The notes under the pieces were generated by a model. It searched no databases. It was not told where the DNA came from and was given only the letters and a program-made list of their open reading frames with translations. Below, piece after piece: positions 30,550-38,900 of a stretch of 53,556 nucleotides of DNA; positions within the stretch are counted from its first letter, which is position 1, and every line of letters starts with the position of its first letter. This DNA is from Apophysomyces variabilis (taxonomy: Eukaryota; Mucoromycota; Mucoromycetes; Mucorales; Mucoraceae), in assembly GCA_002749535.1 (NCBI GenBank), contig MZZL01000022.1, positions 29,514 to 83,069 on the forward strand. The letters run 5' to 3'. The translations under genes were made by a program, and so were the position numbers.

Positions 30550-31010
30550 AATAGATGCACAAGCTGGCGTTATGGTTGGATCCCGGGAGGAAAGCCACGA
30601 CCTTGTCCTAAATGCGGTATTGATTGGCCACACGACGTTACGCTTTAAGTTGGTTTCCCCTTTACACTCGCCTGCACATTTTGAATGATATCAAAGATCC
30701 CATTTCGCACGTTTTGAACAGGTTGTCCAGCAATATTGCCGCGCCATCCCTCATGGCAAACATACTGGCGACGTTACTGGCCAGTGCTACAACAAATCTG
30801 TTTGCTTTAAATCGATCAGGTCCTGCCATCCTGATAGCAATCCCAGTCCACCAGCACCCCACTGACTCCCCCCAAGACTTCCTCGCATGGCTTAATACTG
30901 CCAATTAACCTCTTTTCTGCCCTTACTTAGCATTTCAGTATTATAATAGTTACTACTTCATCTTGCCTATGCCTTTTTTCCCCGCTGCCTCATCAGGGGG
31001 GTTTTTTTTT
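30550..31010 (+). mobile_element. LINE (non-LTR retrotransposon) 3' fragment
   Basis: Aligns with the 3' end of the LINE at 46395-47512. It starts with coding sequence for WIPGGKPRPCPKCG (WMPGGKPQPCPRC in the other copy), then after a frameshift continues as FPLYTRLHILNDIKDPISHV and ends DFLAWLNTAN followed by a stop at about 30908. The 3' UTR ends in CTGCCTCATCAGGGGGG plus a T run, matching CTGCCTTGTCAGGG plus a T run in the other copy. Severe 5' truncation is typical of abortive target-primed reverse transcription. Confidence 0.75.
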
Positions 31011-31169
31011 TTATCTCCCCGTCTAATTGATCAGTCTCAGACAAATATGTGATATCTTCGTTCTGTCCATTTGAGATATCTAATAAATTTGTTTCCAATT
31101 GTATGCAATTCAGGTAAACCAAATGTTGGCTGGTTCTCAGCTTTCAGGTACAGCTTTGCTTAGTAAAAA
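31011..31169. other. Short gap, nothing recognised
   Basis: Between the LINE tail and the gene B duplication. Confidence 0.4.
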
Positions 31170-31490
31170 GTATCCACAACCAATCATAGGACATTCTTTC
31201 CCATCATTCAGGCAAATAGGAAATTCTTGATGCCGTCCTTCAGGAATGTCAAGTACATGTCAAAACCGCAGTCATCGCCGTCTTATTGACAAGATCCAGG
31301 CATTGGATGGTTAAGCATGCGTACGGAGAATAGGCAGCGGATGAATGTGAGTCACAGGTTAAGACATTAGACTGTTTACACCGAAAAACTGTCAATCCAC
31401 GTGCATTTTCAGTTTGTCTTGGCTAAGTATTCGGTCATATACAGTACTGTGGCCTTTCAAATCCACAAGCTCAGCTTCCAGTATAAATAG

Positions 31491-31500
31491 GGTCATTAGC
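31491..31500 (+). promoter_or_regulatory. TATA box of gene B
   Basis: GTATAAATAG, 85-94 bp before the ATG at 31585, at the same relative position as in gene A. Confidence 0.65.
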
Positions 31501-31584
31501 TCATCGCAAAAACAGTTAAACACAATTTATTCAATATCCTGCCAAGAAATTTTCCTATTGTCTCTCATTGATCGTCTTAACAAC

Positions 31585-32253
31585 ATGAGTATCACCGCTT
31601 TCAACCTCTCTGTCACCAGCACTTCACCACAACCTGAGCGCTTGATGATTGCTCTGAACCCGAAACTCATGGCAGATCAGGGTGTAATATACGAGGACTA
31701 TTTCCCTGTCGTTTGGCAAGTTCTGGACTTTCCGGTTGATTCAAGCCCTATCCAAGTTAACTACGACAGCAACCTCAGTGGTATCCTCCAACAGATCAAG
31801 GATAACAACATCGTGAATGCGCAAGTCCACAGGCCCGTCACTAACGACATAAATCTTTTCCAGATTGTGGAATTGGACGATATGTATGACCTCCAGGGTA
31901 AGGGAAAAAACCCGAGCAGCGCAGCATCCATCTTCAACAATGTGTCGGACAAGACTTTCGATGTCGGTTTGGGAGATTCTAGTGGCAAATCCTACCTCAC
32001 AATGAAAGTCAAGCCCAATGACACCATTGACTATCTCTTCAACGCCGAGTTTGCTGTCGTGCCTGTGGGAGATACCTTACAGGACCAGAGCAAAATGGTG
32101 ACCGGCACAGTACATCGACCTTGGTTCTCGTTCAAGTTAACTGACTTAACCTCTAACGATGTTGGATTCACGTTTGATGGAACAAACCTGACGGACGTAA
32201 CCGGCATAGCAGGTGTCGCGAATCACAAGTCCTTCGAAGAGGTCTTTGGTTAA
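31585..32253 (+). CDS. Gene B: unrecognised 222-residue protein family
   Basis: 222 residues, same length as gene A with no indel. The start is ATG 31585 (MSITAFNLSVTSTSPQPERL); a longer frame reaching back to 31414 is not open in gene A and covers the promoter, so it was rejected. Compared with A, residues 1-90 differ often (for example VVWQVLDFPVDSSPIQ against VPWYVLKFPVGSDPIA), residues about 95-190 differ only at one or two positions, and the last 30 differ again (DVGFTFDGTNL against NIAFTFDGTKL). At least 230 bp of DNA in the middle (about 31903-32134) appear identical. Selection for an intact frame in two copies suggests both are functional. Role unknown. Confidence 0.9.
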   Translation: MSITAFNLSVTSTSPQPERLMIALNPKLMADQGVIYEDYFPVVWQVLDFPVDSSPIQVNYDSNLSGILQQIKDNNIVNAQVHRPVTNDINLFQIVELDDMYDLQGKGKNPSSAASIFNNVSDKTFDVGLGDSSGKSYLTMKVKPNDTIDYLFNAEFAVVPVGDTLQDQSKMVTGTVHRPWFSFKLTDLTSNDVGFTFDGTNLTDVTGIAGVANHKSFEEVFG

Positions 32254-32340
32254 TAACACGATACAATCTTTCTTGTTGCTGCCTGCTTTAAAAGATGTAG
32301 CACGTTTTGAGCATGGCGATTTTGTAATAAATCTGTGGCT

Positions 32341-33039
32341 CACCTTGCTTATGACAGCTTTTCCAGCATTGACAACTCGGATTAATATAGTTGCCATGCT
32401 TATTTTCATAGTAGCATATACGCTAAAACAAGCTCTCTCTCTTAGAGTTGCATTCCTCGCGTCGCTGGGTATTGTTTCGGTTGAAAAGCGGTCAGAATGG
32501 TTTTGCTAAGGTCCCATAATTGCCTTATTGCAGCCGAGCGTTTATAATGACTTGGCTTTTTCATTCTTCGATGTTAGCTCTTACTTATCATACTGAGACA
32601 GAATTAGGTACGCGTTGGATTGTTCGCTCACTAATAAGGAACGTGAACTGGGTTTAGACCGTTGTGAGATAGGTTAGGTTTACCCCGTTAACTATACACA
32701 GTATTCGCAATAGCAATTTAATTCAGTACAAGAAGAACCCTTCAGTTCTTTGTCACGGCGTCAATCCTCTTTTCAGGCTATATGGCTATAGTTCTCAGTG
32801 CTAGCTAATATAGTTGTTTGGCAAAGTTCCTTGACCAGGAAGGGCTGGTATGTTAAAGTATGTATGTGAGATTGCCTCAGATCACTCGATTAGATTCCCA
32901 GATTGCCTGATTAAAAAACCAGGTTAAAATTTAGAACCATTTTATATTATATAGGTTGCCATGTAAAAGCAGGTTGCCTAGGTTAATTATGATAGGCCCA
33001 TAGGGAATGCCGAATGTTGGGAGTTCTGGGCGGCAACTG
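32341..33039. other. Intergenic
   Basis: No supported gene. AGGTTGCC-type words recur a few times near 32870-32990 (GATTGCC, AGGTTGCCATG, AGGTTGCCTAGG), too weak to call an element. Confidence 0.4.
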
Positions 33040-33432
33040 CTATTGATTACTTAGCCCAGTCTTGGATGCGCTCCAAATATTGGTAAAACAATAAAGCAGA
33101 CCCGCGGGGTCCATACAAGCAGCGATATATCTGTAAAACTTAGTTATCTGCTGAAAGGTACCAATACTACTGTGGTCCGATTTGAGGCCATCATTACGAT
33201 ATTTGAGGGATGCAGGAATATTTTGGTTGGCCAAGAATCTAAGGGAGGAATCTGTCAAACAGCCGCTAATGGCAAAAGAACAACCCAGACTGCTTACTGC
33301 ACCCTCATATGCCGAGCTGGCAATTAGGCGGGCATTTCTGGATTGGATAGCGTTCAAACCGGGCAGGATATCATTGGCCTGAGTAGATATAATCAAGGAA
33401 GCAAGAACGATAAGAGCGAGATAGAAGTTCAT
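33040..33432 (-). CDS. Small secreted protein, unknown family
   Basis: 130 residues from ATG 33432. Residues 1-19 (MNFYLALIVLASLIISTQA) are a textbook signal peptide, so the product is secreted. The mature part, about 111 residues, has four cysteines (GCSF, SGCL, AACM, LYCF) that could make two disulphides. No domain recognised. An effector-like or cell-wall protein would fit the size and make-up, but that is only inference. The minus strand has TTTATAA about 90 bp upstream (33517-33523). Confidence 0.65.
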   Translation of the reverse strand: MNFYLALIVLASLIISTQANDILPGLNAIQSRNARLIASSAYEGAVSSLGCSFAISGCLTDSSLRFLANQNIPASLKYRNDGLKSDHSSIGTFQQITKFYRYIAACMDPAGLLYCFTNIWSASKTGLSNQ

Positions 33433-33543
33433 TTAATGATAAATTAGTCTCTAGTCACGGATATGCAAGTGTGTGCGGTGAATTTTGAAGGTCTTCTAGT
33501 GAACGTGCTTGTGAGCGTTATAAATTAGGGAGCTGTAATAAGC

Positions 33544-34161
33544 GTGCTAGGCTTCTATGAGGGAATTGTTTGTGCAGCTGCTTTTGCAACTGTGCTTACG
33601 ATGGCCCTTGAAACGTTGCTTGAAGCAGTTCTTGCAATGGTTTTCATTGAAGGTTGTCAGTTTTGTTGGGATCAGATGTATGTCAATGCTGGACATATGG
33701 GTAGATATGACTTTTTATATACGTGTGGAAGGTTATAGAATAAATAAATTAAGTTCCAGTTGTGAGTTGCTTGGGCATTCAGAAGAAAATAAGTCAGGCA
33801 GGCACCTTTATTCTGGAATAGGAAGGGACGCAGAATATAAAGGCCACTTTAGATATACGGAGAAGGGGGGCAATCACCGAAATGATCAATGGCAAGGGGA
33901 GAAAGGAGGGAGAGAAATGGTGTATCAAGGGGACATTGAAGAAAGTACGGATCAAATGTTTGGGTAAGTGGCGTGGAAAGCTACCGAAGACCAAGCTACG
34001 ACCACAGGGGCTTCTTTACTCATTTCGATCCGGAGAAGGACAACTTCCTTCTTCTAAAGATTGTTCCTGATCTTGATGGCCCAGGTGAGCTAGCATATTG
34101 TTGTGAACACTATGCTGTCGCTGAAGACAAATATGCCGCCTTTGAAAGTGGGTGTTATTAG
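33544..34161 (+). pseudogene. Coding-like but broken region
   Basis: Several overlapping plus ORFs. The most protein-like frame runs from 33940 to the TAG at 34161 and encodes KYGSNVWVSGVESYRRPSYD, then FFTHFDPEKDNFLLLKIVPD and DLDGPGELAYCCEHYAVAED. It lacks a start codon; upstream the reading may jump from the frame MINGKGRKEGEKW (33882). I take this as the remnant of a gene. No family recognised. Confidence 0.35.
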
Positions 34162-34779
34162 TCACATGCCTACTTTCATGCATCACGGAAATGGACATGA
34201 TTCCGGAAGCTGTTGTGCAACTCTAGGGCTGTAAGCTCAGCTATTCCCCCCTTATATGTTCTTCAACTTTTGTCAAGTAACCATAGGGTACAGCACCAAT
34301 ACTCTGCCGAGCAACCTCCTTCGGCTCCCATGCTGCTTTGTGCACTGTATTTTCTACTTTGACTCTTTGCTTGTTGCCTTTTCCCCCTTGCTTTTCTTTG
34401 CATTTGCCACGTTGAGCAGAGTCTGAGCCTACTTGCACCTAGGCTCAATTGCGTCTGTAAATCTCCTCGTTGTATCGTTATACCGTAAGGGTAAAGCTCC
34501 TTCTCCTTCCTTATCACATGATAGAACCCATGGTTCAAGAAGAATAATTGCATAAAAATAGCATGACTATGGGAACTCTCAGTATCACTAACCCGACGCT
34601 TCCTCCTTCCAGCAGTGCAATACAAATATTTAAAGCTGTCCTTTCTCAAGATATATACTTTAATTTTATATTAACCTGAAAAGAAACACTTCCCAAAGCC
34701 CGTCAGGTGAATCTCTAGTCCTTGTAGCGCTCAAAGCACTGCAATTGCCCGTTGCTTTTACGTCTACCAATGCTTTCCA
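34162..34779. other. Intergenic; weak minus ORF at 34263-34649
   Basis: The minus ORF (128 codons) has a Lys/Arg/Gln-rich end (RKARGKRQQAKSQSRKYSAQ) but no domain. Two minus frames overlap here. Nothing else recognised. Confidence 0.3.
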
Positions 34780-34984
34780 CACTATGGGAAATGTAGGTTC
34801 CTTCTGGTCGCTATCAGTTCCTATTGAGCTATTTCTGGTTCCTGATGTACTATTTTCTATAAAGTATAAAATAGTCCATTGGGAACCAACGTTACATTCT
34901 GTAGCGGACTCTGAATTTTGGTTCCTGATGTACTATTTCTTTACTTAATGAAAAGCAGTACATCAGGAACCACTTCCCATAGTG
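34780..34984. mobile_element. 205-bp MITE-like element with CACTATGGGAA ends
   Basis: The left end CACTATGGGAAATGTAGGTTCC and the right end read inward, CACTATGGGAAGTGGTTCC, are terminal inverted repeats. Inside, GGTTCCTGATGTACTATTT occurs twice directly (about 34838 and 34920), with an inverted partial copy (AGTACATCAGGAACC near 34957). It can fold into a long hairpin. No ORF. It lies 44 bp before the GH25 pseudogene start. The terminus resembles that of the 1.56-kb element at 42430. Confidence 0.65.
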
Positions 34985-35027
34985 CCATATCCATCCTATT
35001 CCATTAGTCATCTCTTTCTCCGACACA

Positions 35028-35646
35028 ACGGTAAGGAAGATCACCGCCTTTCTTTGGTTCGCTTCTGTCGCATACTGCGCATTACCAGAGGCTATTGAAG
35101 AGTCTGCTCACCAACAAAATATAAATTGGAAGGCCGTTAAAGCAAGCGGGGCTCAGTTCGCCTATATCAAAGCGACGGAGGGCACAACCTACATTAGCCC
35201 CACCTTCAGCGCCCAATATACTGAAGCCACTACCGTTGGCCTAATGCGCGGCGCCTACCATTTCGCCCATCCGGACGCTTCAAGCGTGCGCTCTTGATAT
35301 CGAGTACAATCCCAACAAAGCAGGATCACGTTGCTACGGCTTGAGCGCAAGTGCCATGACTGCGTGGATTCGCGACTTCTCCCAATACTTATCATGCCAA
35401 AATAGGTCGGCATCCAGTTATCTACGCTAAAACTGACCGGTGGAAAACCTGCACCGGCAACGCTTCCGGCTTTCAGAACAATAATCCACTATGGATTGCA
35501 CGCTGGATCCTGCAATTGGCGAGCGTCCTGCCGGATATAGTTTCGCCACTTTCTGGCAGTACGCAGATTCTGGTCGCAACCCAGGCGATCAAGACAGGTT
35601 TAATGGTGATAGTTCAGGACTCGCACGATTTGCTAAGGGTGCTTAG
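35028..35646 (+). pseudogene. GH25 lysozyme (muramidase) pseudogene
   Basis: Clear glycoside hydrolase family 25 sequence: QQNINWKAVKASGAQFAYIK, GLMRGAYHFAHP, LDIEYNPN, PVIYAKTDRW, NPLWIAR and FATFWQYADSG. Functional members are secreted and cleave peptidoglycan. Lesions: the signal-peptide frame starts with ACG at 35028 where ATG is expected (ACG-VRKITAFLWFASVAYCA); the usual first catalytic-region motif (G-x-D-V-S) has been lost before QQNINW; a deletion and frameshift at about 35290 join VRS to LDIEYN in another frame; at least one more frameshift follows near 35500. The ending GLARFAKGA is kept to a TAG. Not functional. Confidence 0.85.
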
Positions 35647-36544
35647 ACTCCTTTTCTAGTACCAGTAGCTTTTTTTTATTTTAGATTTCCGATGAGCTGT
35701 CTTTAGCCCTCATTAAATTGCTAAGCCTATGTATGCTAAGTCCTTTGTTGAACGGACGGTTCTGCTTCCTCCAGTGCCAACTTGCGCACCTACTATATAT
35801 AATACAAAAATTAGCAGAGATTCTCCAGTGGCTCGACCACACATGATGAAAGAGTAGTCTCACCAAAGTCACATTGCAGTTCAAAAGATATACGACCTAC
35901 AAAGAGAACGACGAAAAAAATAAGAGTTTTTTCGTTGTGTAACTGAGATAATAAGGATGAGTTCTGGGATGTGTCATATGGAAAGCTCATTGATGTCTTT
36001 GACCAGGTTCTGCCAGAACCGAAATTTTTTATAATTGCCAGTCTAATTCATTATCTGGTCAAAGAGCACATGGTTAAGTTAAGAAAGAAAGAAAGACAAA
36101 CATCCTGGATAACTCATCACGCCCATTTAGATATTCGTAGCAGCCTGCTTTTTCTCAGTTTCTCTTTTTTTGCAGCATTCATACACTTTTCCTTTCCCTG
36201 CTTCTGTTATTCACACTCAATTTACCATATTCTCTTTCTCGTCTTTACTACTATTACCTCAGCCTCACACTATAAAGGCATTGTGAAAAGAAAGAGCAAT
36301 CATAGCTCATTCTGTTATTAAAAGGTGATCAAAGCTCATACAATGCATGACAATTTTTCTGAGTGCATTCTTGGCCATTAGACCTGCTTTGAAATACTGA
36401 ACAGGAGCCTGTTTGTCAAGGTGACGTTTGAAAGATTTGTCTTCTTCGCCGGGTTTTCGGCTCGGCAATCTGAGAAAGGTATGTATATTAATCTCGTCGA
36501 CATATTTTCTGTGGTTATACGACAAACAACACTCAGTTATTTTT
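35647..36544. other. Intergenic with weak ORFs
   Basis: ORFs at 35971-36321 (plus, with a hydrophobic AT-rich second half) and 36307-36525 (minus, Lys-rich) have no domain or paralogue. Not called as genes. Confidence 0.3.
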
Positions 36545-36780
36545 GTCTAAGTAGCAGCTTTCTTCAGGACGCAGATGGAGGCAAACTCAACTTAATGGCT
36601 ACCTTGATTAGGCAAATCGGTTGAAGCGCCACCTATCCCAGGCACTTGTCATGCCAAGGATAGTCATTTAGCTCACCAAGGTTGCTCGCGGCAAAACTTG
36701 GATGCTTTCACAAACATTTTTTAGGTGCCCCAGCTCCTTTGTCAGCTTTTATCTACTAGCTGCATTTGACGATTTCGAGA
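36545..36780 (+). repeat. Diverged repeat pair, copy 1
   Basis: Aligns with 38660-38900. Shared blocks: CTTCAGGACGC(A/G)GATG, TAGCTACATTGATTA in copy 2 against TGGCTACCTTGATTA here, CTCACCAAG(G/A)TTGCTCGC, and the end CTGCATTTGAC. The plus frame reads LQDADGGKLNLMATLIRQ, against LQDADECNLESIATLIKQ in copy 2, so the pair may be remnants of duplicated coding sequence. Confidence 0.55.
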
Positions 36781-36841
36781 CAAGATTGCATAAGCGGTAC
36801 GTAATTAATATACTCTCCATCGCATGGGATATAATACAGTG

Positions 36842-37525
36842 CTACATCCAAGCAACGTACATATCAAAAGAAATATCGATAAGGGCCTGTACACCAAGGG
36901 TCGTGTCGATATCAGCGTCTAGTCCCAGCGCCACTATCAAGCCAGTGTTGACCTTCTGTCCTACAGCAAGGTCGACATCAAATGATACCGAGTCGTCCAA
37001 TTCGATGTCAACCACTTCGATGTTCGACCCTAGCTGCGCGTTGATACTTGCTGTCACCGAAGCCAACATCCTGAGTCCTTTATTGGTACTGATACGGGTG
37101 ACCGTCGTTCCTTCGTGTTTGGTAATCTCGACTTCCGACATGTCTAATAGAGCGAACTTGACACGGGCTACACCTCCCATTGTCGCAGTTATCAGACCAG
37201 TATTTACATCGAAAGACATGTTTGTGAATGTGACTTTACGGGTGCCTTTGGCAAGCTGCACCCCTCCTGTGAACAAGATCTTGCCGCCAAGTATCTTGCG
37301 GTTATAGGTCAACTTGCTTCCTTTGGCGACCTTAAGACTGATTCCATCCTCGGTACCAACAGCGCCTCCCACTGCAGAAGCAGCAATTCCATGAGACTGA
37401 AGATCCAGCCCAGACAACGCTAGATCCAAGCCTGGTCCTGTAGCCTGGATGTCTGCTCCAATGCATGAAACGGCAAAGAAAAGTAAAATCGGCAGAAATG
37501 AGATAAGTATGCGGATTCTCAACAT
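36842..37525 (-). CDS. Secreted protein with an HtaA-like domain
   Basis: 227 residues from ATG 37525; the longer TTG start was rejected. Residues 1-26 (MLRIRILISFLPILLFFAVS...) are a signal peptide. The mature part is Gly/Val/Thr-rich and beta-like: GISLKVAKGSKLTYN, GGKILFTGGVQLAKGTRKVT, FTNMSFDVNTGLITATMGG, FALLDMSEVEI and LRMLASVTASINAQLGSNIE. This order resembles bacterial HtaA domains (F-x-GG, then a strand with D-x-x-TG-x-L-x-A, then L-x-L-T-x-x-A-x-x-LN-x-x-LG). In actinobacteria HtaA binds haem at the cell surface; whether this protein does is unknown. No cysteine in the mature part. The gene has a TATA-like box 330 bp upstream. If the resemblance holds it would be unusual in a fungus. 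Confidence 0.55.
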   Translation of the reverse strand: MLRIRILISFLPILLFFAVSCIGADIQATGPGLDLALSGLDLQSHGIAASAVGGAVGTEDGISLKVAKGSKLTYNRKILGGKILFTGGVQLAKGTRKVTFTNMSFDVNTGLITATMGGVARVKFALLDMSEVEITKHEGTTVTRISTNKGLRMLASVTASINAQLGSNIEVVDIELDDSVSFDVDLAVGQKVNTGLIVALGLDADIDTTLGVQALIDISFDMYVAWM

Positions 37526-37859
37526 TCTATATCTCTTCAATCTAATAGAGGAGAGACATGAAAAAAATAGGTCAGTTGGAAAGTAGCGCTATTCTTGGGT
37601 AGATTTTTAATCATGAAAGTCCTGATATGTGGCCTTACTAGAGTCTGATCAATAAATGGCTGTCCGTGAGCGATCTTAATGAAGGTCTATGATAGTGTTG
37701 TGATGGTTTTGTGAGAGAGATAGTTTTTATGGTGGCTCTTGCGGGGGATGCTTTCAATAGTTCTATTGCAGTTGATGTGAATTGTTGAGAGTACTGTAGC
37801 GAGTTCGTAGTCTTGGCGTAGGATCAGATGTGTGTCACTGCAGCATGTTGGGAGGCGCA

Positions 37860-37871
37860 TCCTTTTTATAC
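37860..37871 (-). promoter_or_regulatory. TATA-like box upstream of 36842-37525
   Basis: GTATAAAAAGGA on the minus strand, about 335 bp before the ATG; the long distance would need a long leader or an intron in it. Confidence 0.35.
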
Positions 37872-38659
37872 ACCTGAAGGCAGTAAAAGAAACAACGTAA
37901 AACGAGATGTCACTTTAGGTATGCAAAGAACATGCAGGGAGAGAGTAAACAAACCAATGGGACACACTCAAAAAGACTTGCCAAATGCGATAATAAATAG
38001 CCAAAAAAAAACCGTAGCAAAACATCTACGGTCATGCGAGAAATAGGGGTTAAGAACAGGGAGTTGCATAGGGCGAAGATAAGGGGCTTCCAAAAATCAG
38101 GCGTATAACTGAAAAAGTGGAGGGACACTAAAACATTGAAGGCACAAAGAAAAGAGGAATGACTTAGAAAAAGTTAAAGATATTTAGAGAACGACATAGG
38201 GTGATAAAGCAGGGGATAACGCAGAGAGCAGGAGGACCGAGGGCAAGGTAAAGGAAGAAAAGGCAACTGCAACTGAACAAAGGCCATGGACAGCAGCGAC
38301 GCCTCATAGGTGGCCCTAATTTAAAGTTGGTACAAATCTATGTTCCAGATGACATGACACTTTTCTATAAAGGTGAGCCTATACTCGGGCCTGAATTTGG
38401 GTTGTTGCTCATTGTGGCTTGAAGAATGCTGTAGCTGAATCCATTCCTTTGCTCAGGTTTGTGCGATCTAGTTGGCGTTTTCTACGTGGAGAAATGCTTG
38501 GACTACAGATGCGATATACTCCAAATGAGAATGCATGCTATAACGTGAATGAAGGGGATCAATACAGATCCCTTTGAGATACTTATCCTGGTATACAGGA
38601 GACACCATTCAGTTAATCCATGATTCATGCCGCCATGTAAGTATATCAAAGCAAGAATC
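37872..38659. other. Intergenic, nothing recognised
   Basis: Short ORFs on both strands (37910-38128, 38503-38715) look random. Purine-rich on the plus strand around 37960-38280. Confidence 0.4.
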
Positions 38660-38900
38660 TGACTCTCTAAGCAGCAACTCCCTTCAGGACGCGGATGAAT
38701 GCAATCTTGAGTCAATAGCTACATTGATTAAGCAACAGCAATGGATAATCAGCAGCAAGCCGAGGAATGTGCCGTGGCAATGATAGCCACGTGCCTCACC
38801 AAGATTGCTCGCAGCAGCAGCTGAACATCTTGACAATCAGTCCTTCAGGTATATCAGCTACGCTGCCACCTTTTTATGGACTTGGCTGCATTTGACAATA
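38660..38900 (+). repeat. Diverged repeat pair, copy 2
   Basis: Partner of 36545-36780 in the same orientation, about 2.1 kb away. See that entry for the shared blocks. Confidence 0.55.

Larger units (their letters stand above)
31170..32340. repeat. Segmental duplication carrying gene B (inverted partner of 25080-26300)
   Basis: The alignment covers about 400 bp upstream of gene B, the whole gene and about 90 bp downstream. The orientation is opposite to gene A, so the two genes are divergent (head to head) with transposon copy 2, the pogo remnant and the LINE fragment between them. Confidence 0.8.

Noticed and set aside
31414..31584. N-terminal extension of gene B (MSWLSIRSYTV...)
   Set aside because: It covers the TATA box and leader, and the equivalent frame is closed in gene A.
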